DNA of 64,000 nucleotides from Palaemon carinicauda. Its lineage: Eukaryota; Arthropoda; Malacostraca; Decapoda; Palaemonidae. Shown in pieces: positions 1 to 10,299 of this stretch (position 1 is the stretch's first letter; each line of letters opens with the position of its first letter). The position numbers were made by a program, and so were the translations under genes. Location: NCBI RefSeq assembly GCF_036898095.1, contig NC_090728.1, forward strand, positions 94,509,281 to 94,573,280, given 5' to 3'. The notes below the pieces were generated by a model that saw nothing but the letters and a program-made list of their open reading frames with translations, was not told the origin of the DNA and did no database searches.

Positions 1-1340
1 ATCTGATTCTCGTCATTTGCAACCACTATCTGTTTTCTGTTTTGCAGGAATTCTTTTACCCATTTTCCTATCTTTCCCACAATATTATGCTTTCTCATTT
101 TTTTCTCCAATATGTTATGGTCTACCTTGTCAAAGGCTTTTGCAAAATCTAGATAGATCACATCTGTGTCTTTTTCATTTATCATATTATTGTATATGTT
201 TTCGTAGTGAGCTATCAGTTGGGTCTGTGTACTTTTTCCAGGTACGAAACCGTGTTGACCCATATTAAACAAATTATTTTTGACCAAATGGTTCATTATT
301 TTCTTTTTTATTACCCTCTCATACACTTTCATAATATGTGATGTTAGACTAACAGGTCTATAATTGCTTGCCTCTAGTCTTGATCCACTTTTGAAGATAG
401 GGGTTATATAAGCTAATTTATGTTTAACATATATCTCGCTCATATCTATACTCTGTCTTAGCAGTATTGCAAGTGGCTTCGCGATAGTGTTTGCAGTTTT
501 TTTTAACAAAATCGCTGGAACTCCATCTGGTCCGGCTGCCGATCCATTTTTAATTTCGTTTATAGCCGTAACAATATCTGCTTCATTAATATCTATATCC
601 GTTAGATATTCAACATTTTCTTCTCTCATTTCTGTTTCATTATTCTCATTCGCAATTCTTGGCGTGAACTCACTCTTATATTTTTCTGCTAATATGTTGC
701 ATATTTCCTTTTTTTCATTCGTTAGCCGTCCTTCAATTCTTAGAGGGCCTATTTCTATTCTCCTTTTATTCATCTTTTTTGCATAGGAGTAAAGTACTTT
801 GGGGTTTCTTTTTATATTTTGAAGTGTCCTTTCTTCTAAGTCCCTTTTTTCATTTTCTTTCGACTGTATAATCTTTTGTTCTGCATTTTCTATCTTATAT
901 TTTATTTCCCTCATTTTCCACAAATTTTTTTCTTTTGCAAGATTTTTCTTCCACTTTTTAATTTTCTGAAATAAGATCCTTCTGTCTCTTGGTATGTACG
1001 TCTTTTGTTTATTGGTTTTTTTCGGTACATATTTTTCAACAATTTTCTCCAGTATTTTGTACAGTATATCCGTATTTACCTGTATATTATCACTTATAAA
1101 TACATTTTTCCATTCTTTATTCAGTTCTTCATTTATTTCTGACCATTTTATATTCTTACTGTAAAAGTTATATTTTCCATATCCTTCCCAAAGTTTTGTG
1201 CTTTTATTAATTCTGTGATCACTTGCTTTGGAATGAACTATCAATTCTATGACATTGTGGTCTGAAATTCCCGTGTTATACACTATTATTTCTTTAACAT
1301 AATTCACCTCATTCACAAATACTAGATCTAGGACATTTCC
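1..1340 (-). CDS. LINE-A reverse transcriptase (partial, runs off window)
   Basis: The frame is open from about 1340 to the window edge (over 440 codons). It begins with a Lys-rich endonuclease-RT linker, then the RT fingers with SAAGPDGVP, SNYRPVSLTSHIMKVYERV, and palm motif A in VIYLDFAKAFDKVDH near 145-190. The FADD box would lie beyond the window. The protein copies element RNA into DNA by target-primed reverse transcription. It is separated from the upstream endonuclease frame by a probable one-base shift near 1335-1345; reading across that shift gives a continuous endonuclease-RT protein, as is usual for this class. No start codon is proposed because the domain is part of a larger ORF. 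Confidence 0.85.
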
Positions 1341-1980
1341 TTTCTTGTTGGAATGTGGTTTATTTGTTGCATATTATGTTCTAATAGCATATCTTGAAGC
1401 TTTTCAAATTGCCTCTTATCTTCTGCGCTACTATTACTATCTTTTTTATATGTATACATACAACCACTTTCTTCTATCCGTTCTTTCCAATCCACGAAAG
1501 GAAAGTTAAAATCTCCGGATAGGAGTATATTCCAGTCTTTATGGTTTCTACATATATCATCTATTTTTTCTATTATTATGTCAAACTCCTTAGTGTTTGG
1601 GGGTCTGTAAACTACAATATTCATTAGTTTTTCAAATTCAAATTCTACCGCAATCAATTCACATTCAGTGTTGCTGTATTTTTCACATATTTTTCCTTGA
1701 TTTATGTCTCTTCCATATATTGCGGTTCCCCCTTGATTCCTATTTTTCTGTCTGATCTATAAGTTTGGAAACCCTTTATCTGGTCATCACTGCCAGTCTC
1801 TTGGGAATACCATGTTTCACTTATATTTAATATATCTATTTTTTCAATTTGGGTTAGTTCTTCTAAGAACTCTATTTTCCTTTTAGAGTTACTCGTGACT
1901 AAACCCTGTGCATTCATTACTATTATGGTTTGTGTTTCATCCCCATTATTTAATATTGGTAATAATATGGATTCTCCCAT
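1328..1980 (-). pseudogene. LINE-A apurinic/apyrimidinic-type endonuclease, frameshifted
   Basis: Two overlapping frames (1980-1702 and 1657-1328) together cover the endonuclease domain. The first has the N-terminal NAQGLVTSNSK and DILNISETWY motifs (catalytic Glu in SETW); the second has VYRPP and LLSGDFNFPFVDW (the GDFN catalytic motif). A frameshift near 1725 separates them, and a second near 1335-1345 separates them from the RT. In active LINEs this enzyme nicks the target DNA to prime reverse transcription. The final His motif is expected just past 1340, where a frame-shifted reading gives GISDHNVIEL. Confidence 0.82.
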
Positions 1981-2321
1981 GCTTCCTTCCTGTTCTGATA
2001 TGATGTTCTTTTCTTCATTTCCCAGAATTCTGCCATTAAAAAATCCAACTTTTCTATTATATTTGCTCTTTCGCCTTCATATTTATTTGTGTGTGTATAC
2101 CTGCAACTGTCCCCATATCTGCACCAACCCCTGGCATTATAGATGCATTCTTTGTAGTTGGGCTCTAAATGTGCAGGTTTGGGTTGAAAGGCCTCATATC
2201 TTGGGGCTCTTGGTTCAAAGCGCGGTATATACACGGCCTGCTTTTTTGTTTCTTTTTTGCTTTCATTTTTCTTTTCAGTTTGCTGAGTTTTCTTACATTC
2301 ATTCATGGTTGCAGGATGCAT
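1950..2321 (-). CDS. LINE-A ORF1-like protein with CCCH zinc finger
   Basis: A 123-residue frame upstream of the endonuclease. The N-terminal third is Lys/Glu/Thr-rich (low complexity), followed by a single CCCH-type finger, CIYNARGWCRYGDSCRYTH (C-x8-C-x5-C-x3-H), at about residues 59-77, and a short helical-looking tail. CCCH fingers usually bind single-stranded RNA, so a role in binding element RNA is inferred. It overlaps the endonuclease frame by about 30 bases, so the two may be made as one polyprotein or by frameshift. The Met at 2321 is the first in frame but the true N-terminus is not certain. Confidence 0.7.
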   Translation of the reverse strand: MHPATMNECKKTQQTEKKNESKKETKKQAVYIPRFEPRAPRYEAFQPKPAHLEPNYKECIYNARGWCRYGDSCRYTHTNKYEGERANIIEKLDFLMAEFWEMKKRTSYQNRKEAWENPYYYQY

Positions 2322-2370
2322 ATATCAACATTTTTTGTTGTAAATGCATCCTTTTCCTTCTTTTAGGTTT

Positions 2371-2373
<3 letters not shown>

Positions 2374-2450
<77 letters not shown>
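2374..2450. repeat. (AG)n microsatellite
   Basis: About 77 bases of AG dinucleotide repeat with a single GG interruption near 2418. It sits exactly between the 5' end of LINE-A and the truncated Tigger-A fragment, so it may mark the insertion or recombination point. Confidence 0.97.
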
Positions 2451-2453
<3 letters not shown>

Positions 2454-3124
2454 TTTTAAAAGAGCTTGTTAATGCTATCTTAGTTTTCTTTGCTTCACTT
2501 TCTTTCTTTCTGTTCATCATGCTGGCCCTTCTCACAAATGATCATTGCCAACAATATTTTGTCCTTTACCTCTATCAACAAAAGGCGTTCCATCTCTTCC
2601 AGGGTATTGCTACGACATTTTGAAATAATGGTGATCCCCTTCGATGGTTTGACTGTTTTAATGGCCGCCTTCTGCTTGATGATTGTCAAGATCGTAGACA
2701 TATTCCGGCCATATTGTTTAGCCAGATCACTCACATGCACACTGCTCTCAGGTTTTTCTATAATTTCTTTCTTCAATTCTAATGAAAGAATTGCCTTCTT
2801 CCTTTTCTCACCACTACTAATACCTGTACTGAAACTTAAGCTTCTTAGGCACCATGATTATAGGTAAAATAAAAAAGGAAATGTGAGAAAAGGAAGATAA
2901 TAAGCACTGTTATTAACAGACCGAACAGAGGACAACAACACGATACACACGAGAACAGAGAACAGACCAACTCGACGCTCAATGGCGTACCTCCCACGTG
3001 CTGCCATCTACCGGCGTAAACAAGATCTACATCGGATGTTGGAGCATGACTTTGGGTGTCGAGACAAAAATTTGATTGAATTTTACTTCTGATGCTGGAA
3101 CAATCGTATGTAGAGGTTCCACTG
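2451..3124 (-). mobile_element. Tigger-A, 5' fragment of a pogo/Tigger DNA transposon
   Basis: The fragment keeps the terminal inverted repeat at its right edge (3103-3124; on the minus strand CAGTGGAACCTCTACATACG, typical of Tigger), flanked by TA, then a leader of about 230 bases and the N-terminal part of the transposase. The rest of the element is missing and is replaced by the AG repeat and LINE-A. It was probably truncated before or during LINE-A insertion. Confidence 0.8.
2495..2855 (-). pseudogene. Tigger/pogo transposase N-terminus (CENP-B-type HTH), truncated
   Basis: The conceptual product starts near an ATG at about 2853, shifts frame, and continues as KRKKAILSLELKKEIIEK followed by NMSTILTIIKQ and EEMERLLLIEVKD. 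These match the first DNA-binding helix-turn-helix (psq/CENP-B N) and the start of the second of TIGD-family transposases. In a full element these domains bind the inverted terminal repeats. The whole DDE catalytic domain is missing, so it cannot be active. A stop or frameshift lies within the first 15 codons. Confidence 0.75.
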
Positions 3125-3649
3125 TATCAAGTATTTTTTTAACTTAATGTATGTATGAACTTCTTTTAATAGTTTCCATCATTACAATTTTAATGCAAAG
3201 GGTTTATTACTGAATACTGTAGTTCACATGGCTTAGCTATAAAGTTATCATGCATATTTCTCAGCAAGAGAGGGGCTGTTGTGCTGTGCAGAGAGGGAGA
3301 TGGGGCAAAGACGGGCAGGTGAAAAGGAGACAAGCTAACATTATGCCTTTCTCTACTCAAGATTGTACATATGCATCAATAAATGATGATACGGGTCCAA
3401 AACCTGCAAGCTCGGAGGCATAGTGCTTCCAAGCTCTTGGAATAACAAAGTATATGTCTTCCAACAAGAATGAAAACTTGTTCCTCCTTACACCATTTTC
3501 TTCTACTCTCATTGGGGGAACTGTCATAAGACCCTACTGGGGAGCAACAGGCTTGCATAAGTCCTTTTATAGTTTATAAATCAAATGTGTTTTAATGTTG
3601 TAAAAGTTTTCAAAATACAGTATTTAATTTTAATTTTCATTACTTCTTA
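3125..3649. other. Unassigned intronic DNA
   Basis: I see no gene here. A 60-codon minus-strand frame at 3558-3376 has no recognisable domain and no splice context. The region is taken to be downstream intron of the USP gene. Confidence 0.5.
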
Positions 3650-3756
3650 TATCGTTTATTTATTTCCCTATTTCCTTTCCTCACTGGGCTACTTTTCCCT
3701 GCTGGAGCCCTTGGATTTATAGCATCTTGCTTTTCCAAATAGGGTTGTAGCTTAGC

Positions 3757-3812
<56 letters not shown>
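3650..3812 (+). repeat. Dispersed LINE 3' tail ending in (AAT)n
   Basis: The stretch holds the blocks CACTGGGCTACTTTTCCCTG, GCATCTTGCTTTTCCAA and GTTGTAGCTTAGC, ending in about 18 AAT units (3757-3812). The same blocks occur in reverse orientation at 57392-57635 and 58625-58870; the latter is the 3' end of LINE-C. This is therefore a heavily 5'-truncated copy of the LINE-C family with its AAT tail. Confidence 0.8.
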
Positions 3813-3815
<3 letters not shown>

Positions 3816-4487
3816 GCATGCTCTGAAGAGCTGGTGTGCTCAAGCATACCAGCTTGGGTGTTGAGAGACATATTGCATACCAATACAAGGATCCTGTGAG
3901 AAGTGTGCATTTCAAGATTGGACAGCGCCCTCATCCCAGAATTTTATTCCCCATACAAGGAATTAATTCTGTAAGTTTCCTACATTTAAAGACAGGTTTC
4001 TCTTTTACTAAGTTGATTCGCAGTCATACTGAAAAACTTTAGGCCAGTTGGAGAGCATCAAGAACATGTCTGTGCAGCTCAATGGCTAGAATCAGAATGA
4101 AGGCTCTGAGCACTGTCAGTCCCATACCATCAGAGGATACAGAGTGGTGATTGCAAGAACTTTGTTAATTCTTCATTGGCCGTTTCCTACTTTCACCAGA
4201 ATCTTACCCCTACTAGAAGACAACGGTTCGTATTTGCGTAGGAACGCTTATTGATTATGACTATTAGATTAAAATAAATCAAACATTTTAGATATTAAAG
4301 AAGTATCAAGCTCAATTAAATACAAAACTGATGTACTGTACAGTATACAGGCAATAAGTATGCTTTCAGTTTTCAATACTTCAAAACATCTATTATAAAG
4401 CTAAAGGGAATGGGATAAAAAAAGGAGTATCATAAACCAATTAAATCATATCCCACCAAAAAAGTTACCATTAACACATGAATTTAC
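3813..4487. other. Unassigned intronic DNA between a LINE tail and USP exon D
   Basis: There is no convincing coding signal. A 68-codon plus-strand frame at 3836-4042 matches nothing I recognise. By position this is the intron following exon D; the next USP exon (carrying the His box) was searched for and not found here. Confidence 0.5.
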
Positions 4488-4786
4488 CTTTGTGAAGGAA
4501 TGGCATCAAGTCTAAGCCATGCAGTGGAAAAGACACGTATTGGCTGATCTTAGAACTAAACATATACTCGTGGCGAAATCTCTTCAGATGAATAATCAGC
4601 ACCTCTGGCAGCTGGATAACCTTGGAATATTTAACCCCATTTCGTAATTTACAACATTTTTCACAAGAGTACATATTATCTCCCTTCAGCTCATCAGCAC
4701 TGAAGAAAGCAGCAAGACAGTGATGTAAAGACACCGCAGGTCCCCAAAGCCAGGATCTCAACCACACCCACATCCACCACATCCAA
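4488..4786 (-). CDS. USP20/33: USP20/USP33-type deubiquitinase, exon D
   Basis: The exon is 299 bases, with acceptor TTTTTTTTCAG just before 4786 and donor GTAAAT after 4488. Its product contains [19 protein letters not shown], the second CxxC zinc-ribbon pair (YSCEKC), KLRNGVKY, and [17 protein letters not shown], all diagnostic of the USP20/USP33 catalytic domain (C19 peptidase fold, after the Cys box and before the His box). USP20/33 remove ubiquitin from substrates such as receptors. Exon D joins exon C in phase to give TDG-WM, matching the conserved GW at this point in the family. It ends mid-codon (phase 1); the next exon is not in the window. The codons look intact, so the gene is probably functional. 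Confidence 0.93.
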
Positions 4787-4936
4787 CTGAAAAAAAAACA
4801 ATTAAAAATACTTTTCATCAACCAACAGTTGATCATACACTGAATATAAAATCAATACATATAATTCATTAACTCATAGAAGAACAAGAGAAAATACAGA
4901 AAAGTGATTAAAAACACTTATACTCTGCAAGCTCAC

Positions 4937-5255
4937 CCATCTGTTGTAGCATCACACGATGCTTTTGCAAGATGAAGACTGCTACTACTACTAGAGTTAC
5001 TTTGCTGCTGTAACTGTGAGACAGAGGAATGCTGTAGTATACTCAGCTGGTCACTGCTTGGAATTGGCAAACTAAGGTCCTGGAATGTTTCTTTTCTGGA
5101 GGATATAGTATTACAGGTCAAGCACTGTACAGAACTAACAATTGTACCATCAAATATATCCGATATGACACTACGATAAGAGGGAGGCTTTTTTCTACGC
5201 GTTGTATTCACATTAGAGGCAGATAACTTCCCTGGTGGAGGAGACGTGGTTGAGG
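4937..5255 (-). CDS. USP20/33: USP20/USP33-type deubiquitinase, exon C
   Basis: The exon is 319 bases, with acceptor TTTTTTTTCAG and donor GTGAGC. After a Pro/Ser/Lys-rich linker it encodes [22 protein letters not shown] (first CxxC of the zinc ribbon) and [12 protein letters not shown], which is near-diagnostic of USP20/USP33. It then has a Ser/Gln-rich stretch that is variable in the family. The exon starts with the last two bases of a codon (phase 1 intron before it), which matches the end of exon B at 46438, and it ends two bases into a codon, which matches exon D. It is the first exon downstream of a 41 kb intron. Confidence 0.93.
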
Positions 5256-5357
5256 CTGAAAAAAAAGACACATCTTAAAAATATTTGTAAGAAACCGGCT
5301 GGAATAATAACACACTGAACTTACAAGAATCCATATCATGTGCTATCTCAAGTAAGC

Positions 5358-6580
5358 TTCAAGGGAACCGACAACTATGGTGTTTGACATAACTTTAAAA
5401 TTCAAAAATTGTTTTATTGTTTCTATGTATGCAGAAAAATGTTGTACATGCTCTCCAGAAGTTTCATCCAATTATTTTTACAAATATTGAAGATAAAGAG
5501 GTCTTTAAATGATGACGTCATCTTTACTGAGTCGTCTGCATGACTGAGTGTGACAGAATCGTCTTTGCTTGTTTATTTTTGCATATATATAGCGATTTTT
5601 TCACTTATGATTAAAAATTTCGTACGTCTGGCAGAGATGAAAGGCATTGGTAAAAGGTAGGTGAACACAAACTACGACGATTTACGAGAAGACCAGCCAG
5701 AGTTTCCAAAGACGTATGAAAGTTACGATACATGCGTTTGTTTACTTCCAGTTCGTATGTACATTGTATTTTCACAACGTCCTCGTGAACTCTATATCAA
5801 GACCAATGGTACCTATGGTCAAGGAAAGAACAAAGAGTAAGCAGAGACCAACAAAAAAGAACCAAGAATAAAGGGAAATATGAAAAAAGAGTAAAAGCTG
5901 AAACATTCTCACTAAAACTCTAGCAACTCATGACACACTCACACCAAGTGTATTAGTAAACTTAGGGTTTAAATACTTCGTTTAGGGAGCCTTCGTGTAG
6001 GAATAAAAAATAAAAGTACACAGTAAGGTTATCATAATAATGTTTATTTTGATTTTTCTAAGAAAAAAGCTAAAATTTAAAGCAAATCTTTGGGAGCTTA
6101 TAACTCAAAAACATACTTTATTCACACTTAGGTACATTTTTCTCGGTTATTTATTGTTCAATATTAAAGAGAGATATCATTGAAAAGAGGAATAAAAATC
6201 CCACAATTTTGTGCGACAGAATTTTCATTTTCCTTTTTCGCTTTTTTTATGATTATTTTGCATCTAGACGAAGAAAATTAAGAAAAAAAATCATTTAAAA
6301 TAAGAAAAAGGTAAAACAAAACATCTTTCACACAGAATTATTCTGTTTATAAAGTTGTTTTGATGGTAGGATTTTCAATACAATTGGTGTCATATTAGTG
6401 GAGAAAATGTACCTAAATGTTTTTCAGAAATCATGATTTTTGATAATAGATCAAAACGTTTTAGATCAAATTACTTGAAATTTTTATATGATGAAGGTAT
6501 TATATATGTCTAAAACATATATAGAAATGGTGCATTTTGAATCAGAAAAAACTGCAGAACACAGCGGACGGTCCCCTTAA
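5358..6580. mobile_element. Possible non-autonomous DNA transposon with long inverted repeats, TTAA-type
   Basis: The right end reads, on the minus strand, TTAAGGGGACCGTCCGCTGT; the left end reads TTCAAGGGAACCGACAACTA. Similarity continues inward in the same order: TTCAAAA, TTTCTATRTATG, GAAAAA, ACAT-TCTCCA and CCAATT. The two arms of about 150 bases are thus imperfect inverted repeats enclosing roughly 900 bases without a coding frame. TTAA at the right edge suggests a piggyBac-like or Kolobok-like target site; at the left it is degraded to TTCA. The alignment was made by eye and the call is tentative. Confidence 0.45.
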
Positions 6581-7227
6581 ACACAGAATTAACATAACAA
6601 TGAATAAAGCAAGTAATATAAATACCATAATAAATCATCATTATCATGCAGAAGTTTAACCAAACCTATGAATTTAATTTCTGGGCTCTTAAAAGGCTTT
6701 TTTCAGGAGGTTATTCTGGAAACAAATAGGGCCAATATTAGGACCGAAAAAAGTCTAAATTCAATCACAGTGTGGGAGGATATCAAAGGGGATAGACAAA
6801 CAGTTAAACATCAGAGAACCACAATTATTAAAGCTTGAAGGAACAATGCCGTGCATTGTCTCACACCTTTCAATAACTCTTAAAAAAATACCAATCAATT
6901 TACCTTTCAAGGAAATCATATCTCACACCTATTACATCCCCAAAGATCATCTGCTGACTTTCTCCAACCAGTATCTAAGAAGCATTCCTACCATATTTAG
7001 GCAAATACACCTTTAATCACATAAAGAAAAAATAAAACAGAATTGGTTATAAGTCCTATATATTAAGAAGCTAAGGATCTACAGTCAGTTTTTTTCAAAC
7101 ACATTTTGAATAGCTGATAGGCAGTATGCTTTTCATATGCAACTTCTGTGTCATCTCAAACACTGGATTGTGGTACTCTTTTTCCATGACATTTAGCAAT
7201 TTAAGGTTGGAGTTCTTAAGCTTAACA
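6581..7227. other. Unassigned intronic DNA
   Basis: AT-rich sequence without coding signal, between the TTAA-type element and the 3' terminus of DIRS-A. I see nothing in it. Confidence 0.5.
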
Positions 7228-7525
7228 TGACAAATTCGTAGATAATTTGTATTTTTCCTAACTATACAAACTTTAGCTATTTAATATGGGTAATTACTTT
7301 CGGCGTACTGAAATGACGAGCCATTATAATTTTAACGAGGGTTTACTACCCCCTAGCTAGTGATTAGCTCACTTTGCTTAGAAGTAGGACTTCCCGGGGG
7401 ACAGGGCTGGCGGGCAAGTTTGATTAAATAGCTAAGGTTTGTATAGTTAGGAAAAATACAAATTATCTACGAATTTGTCATTTGTTCAGTAACTGAAATA
7501 CAAACCACGCTATTTAATATGGGTG
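7228..7525 (-). repeat. DIRS-A 3' inverted terminal repeat and internal complementary region
   Basis: The left terminus (7228 on, TGACAAATTCGTAGATAATT) is repeated in reverse complement at 7427-7484, forming a roughly 55-base-arm palindrome. Immediately after it, 7485-7525 is the reverse complement of the other element end (14777-14740; AACTGAAATACAAACCACGC). The block thus equals the two element ends joined, which is the circle-junction arrangement of the DIRS ICR. The segment 7279-7378 pairs with 14752-14625 as the inverted terminal repeat. Confidence 0.9.
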
Positions 7526-8008
7526 ACTCAACCCTTAGGTAGGGTGGTAAGACCCAGCCATTACTGGCTTTTGGCTTTTTGCCCGGGGACTCAGTATTTG
7601 AGTGTGTTAGTACTCAAAGATAAGGAGTCCCTGCACCTCGCAATTGCCTTGCTCTGCAAGGACCACGGCCTACGTAAGCTTGTGTGTGAAGGAATGAAGT
7701 GTGACTCGTCCTAGGAAATTGACCTGAAGTCCTTTAGATGGAATTCTAGGATAGGACGTTCCCAATACCATCTCGTAAGGGTATGGGGACGTAACAGTAA
7801 TATCTTAATACTAGGAACAGAAGGAAACATGGTTTACCTGCAGTGGTTTGAGGTCAGCTGTGCAGAGAACCCAGGATGCTGCTTTCTCCAAGAGAGGGGA
7901 GAATGAAGAAAAGAACAAGGGCCAGGCATACCTTTTCATTCATGCAGACTAAATCCTGGTAACAATGCCCTCAACCCTCTGCTACTTGTCCATTAAGGAG
8001 CCTGAGGT

Positions 8009-9195
8009 TTAAACCAGCTGTTGTGCAGCCACCACAGGGCCGACAGAAAATGTATCGAGCCTCCTGTGGGTCATGTCTTGCAGGTAGTGGGCTGTGAAGG
8101 TTGTCTGACGCTTCCAAACCCCTGCTTGTAAAACCTGCGTCACTGAGTAGTTCTTCTTGAAGGCCAGGGACGTAGCAATGCCCCTGACATCGTGTGCTCT
8201 AGGGCGACGTGACGGAGGAGGGTCGGGATTCAGGGAATGAAGGATAACCCTGCGAATCCACGCTGAGATAGTATTCTTAGTGACCCTCCTCTTCGTCCTT
8301 CCGGTGCTCACAAACAATGCCTGCACCCAAGGACGAATTGCTGCTGTTCTCTTAAGACAGAGCCTCAGACTCCTCACTGTTCACAGTAGGAGATGGTTTG
8401 GGTCATCTGTTACAGAACGAAGACTCGAAATCCGGAAAGAGTCGAACCGAGGGTCCGGCACTCCTGGATTTTGAGTCTTAGCAACAAACTCAGGGACGAA
8501 TCTGAACGTTACCTCCCCCATCCCCTTGAATGGGCGATGTCATACGAGAGACCATGAAGTTCGCCGACTCGCTTGACCGAGGCCAAAGCAAGTAGGAACA
8601 CCGTCTTCCAAGTCAGGTGGCGATCAGAAGCCTGGCGTAATGGTTCGAAGGGAGGTCTCTTAAGAGACCTGAGAACTCGAACCACGTTCCATGGAGGAGG
8701 TCTCACTTCCGACTGAGGGCAGGTAAGTTCATAACATCGTATGAGTAGAGAAAATTCAAGCGAAGAGGAAATGTCCATTCCTTTGAGCCTGAAGGCAAGA
8801 CTTGAGGCTGAGCAATAGCCTTTCACTGCTGAGACTGAAAGGCGCATTTTTTCCCGCAAATACACGAGAAACTCCGCTATTGCTGGAATAGTGGCATCGA
8901 GTGGAGAGATACCCCTTCCACAACACCAACCACAGAAAACTCTCCACATCGCCTGGTAGACCCCTGCGGATGACTTTCGCAGGTGTCGAGACATCCTTTC
9001 AGCAACTTCTTGCGAAAAGCCTCTCTCTGTGAGGAGATGCTGGATAGTCTCCAGGCATGAAGCCGCAGCAAAGCTACGGCTTTGGGAAAGATGTTGGCGT
9101 GTGGTTGTTTGAGTAGCTCGTGTTGTGGAGGAAGTTCTCTCGGGAGTTCCGTCAGGAGCTGCAGAAGGTCTGGAAACCACTCTGCGTGATGCCAT
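8009..9195 (-). pseudogene. DIRS-A tyrosine recombinase, interrupted
   Basis: Two frames (9195-8509 and 8377-8009) cover a phage-integrase-fold recombinase. The N-terminal SAM-like region includes SAGVYQAMWRVFCGWC and PAIAEFLVYL. The catalytic domain shows ASVKRVGELHGL (first Arg), RAHDVRGIATS (His-x-x-Arg) and TAHYLQD (nucleophile Tyr). All four catalytic residues are present, but compared with the DIRS-D copy there is an insertion of about 40 bases near 8450-8500 that breaks the frame. The enzyme would integrate the circular DNA copy without target duplication. Confidence 0.88.
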
Positions 9196-9239
9196 AGCGG
9201 AGCTATCAAGGTCATTGAAAGGTTGACTGATATTCTAGT

Positions 9240-10250
9240 CTTGTTAAGTACCCTCCTCATCAGACAGAACAGGGGAAAGGCGTATACGTCGATGTTGTCC
9301 CACCGTTGTTGGAAGGCATCTTGCCAGAGTGCCTCGGGGTCCGGGACTGGGGAGCAGTAAAGTGGAAGGTTGAAATTCAAAGCTGTCGCGAACAGATCCA
9401 CCGTCGGGGAACCCCACAAAGTCAGGACTTTGTTGGCTACTAGATAATCCAAAGACCACTCGGTACTCACTATCTGGGATGCCCTGCTCAGACTGTCGGC
9501 GAGCACATTCCTCTTGCCTGGAATGAAACGAGCTGATAGTGGAATCGAGTGGACTTCGGTCCATATCAGTATCTCTACTGCCAGATGGGATAGCTGCTCT
9601 GAAAAGGTACCTCCCTGCTTGTTGATGTAAGCCACTACTGTGGTGTTGTCGCTCATCACCACCAAGGAGTGACCCGCCAGGTACTGTTGGAACTGTTGAA
9701 GTGCCAGGAATACGGCTTTCATTTCTAGCAGATTTATGTGGAGGCACTTTTCTGATTCTGACCAGAGGCCTGAGGTCCTGTGGTTCAGAACATGGGGCCC
9801 CCACCCTTTCTTTGAGGCGTCCGAAACAGCATCAAATCCAGGGGGAGGACGAGAAGATTCACTCCCTTTCGTAGGTTCTCGTCTGTCACCCACCACTGAA
9901 GGTCCGTCCGTTCCGCAGGACCCGATAGGGACCATGACGTCCGGGGAATCGTGTCCTTGATTCCACCGAGACTTGAGTCGCCATTGCAGGGATCTCATCC
10001 TGAGGCGACCGTTTGGAACTAGATGGGCCAGGGAAGAAAGGTGATCGAGGAGACGTAACCACGATTGGGCTGGGAGTTCTTCTCGTCTGAGGAAAGGATC
10101 TGCGACCCTCCTCAGCCTTGCTATCCTATCGTTTGATGGGAAGGCTTTGTGGAGATTGGTGTCCAATATCATGCTTAGATATACCAGTCGCTGAGTTGGA
10201 TATACCAGTCGCTGAGTTGGAAGCAGAGAAGACTTCTCGAGATTTACCAT
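9240..10250 (-). CDS. DIRS-A RT thumb, RNase H and MT-like domains
   Basis: A long frame starts around 10250 with the RT C-terminal region (RTQRLVY-type motif, LRMRSLQWRLK). RNase H follows with SDASKKGWG (first Asp), NLLEMKAVFLAL (Glu), VVMSDNTTVVAYI (Asp) and RNVLADSLSRA (last Asp), and the MT-like domain typical of DIRS has PTVDLFAT and VYAFPLF. The frame then runs on out of phase over the recombinase to 8877. A tandem duplication of about 21 bases at 10178-10221 duplicates PTQRLVY. A stop near 10300 separates it from the RT core. Confidence 0.85.
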
Positions 10251-10299
10251 GATCCCTAGATCTTGGCAAAGTCCCAGAAGCTTGTCTCGGTGTCAAAGA

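Larger units (their letters stand above)
1..2345 (-). mobile_element. LINE-A, L2/CR1-group non-LTR retrotransposon (3' end beyond window)
   Basis: A non-LTR retrotransposon on the minus strand, cut by the window start. In element order it shows a CCCH zinc-finger ORF (2321-1950), an apurinic-type endonuclease (1980-1328) and a reverse transcriptase (about 1340-1). The reading frames are long and broken only by what look like two frameshifts, near 1725 and 1335-1345, so the copy is fairly young. It abuts an AG microsatellite (2374-2450) on its 5' side, beyond which lies a Tigger fragment. The clade (L2/CR1/Jockey superfamily) is inferred from RT motifs such as NYRPVSLT and YLDFAKAFDKVDH; the exact clade is uncertain. 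Confidence 0.85.

Noticed and set aside
1895..2623. 242-residue plus-strand frame containing a long Arg-Glu run
   Set aside because: The Arg-Glu run is the translated AG microsatellite, and the rest is antisense of LINE-A and Tigger-A coding DNA.
3376..3558. 60-residue minus-strand frame as a possible next USP exon (His box)
   Set aside because: It lacks the His-box motif (GHYIAY type) and any USP similarity; no matching splice sites were found.
3640..3934. Poly-Leu and poly-Ile minus-strand frames
   Set aside because: Translation of the (AAT)n tail; not genes.
5500..5530. TGATGACGTCATC as a cAMP-response element promoter
   Set aside because: The palindrome matches a CRE but lies within a probable transposon in an intron with no nearby transcript start; a chance match is likely.
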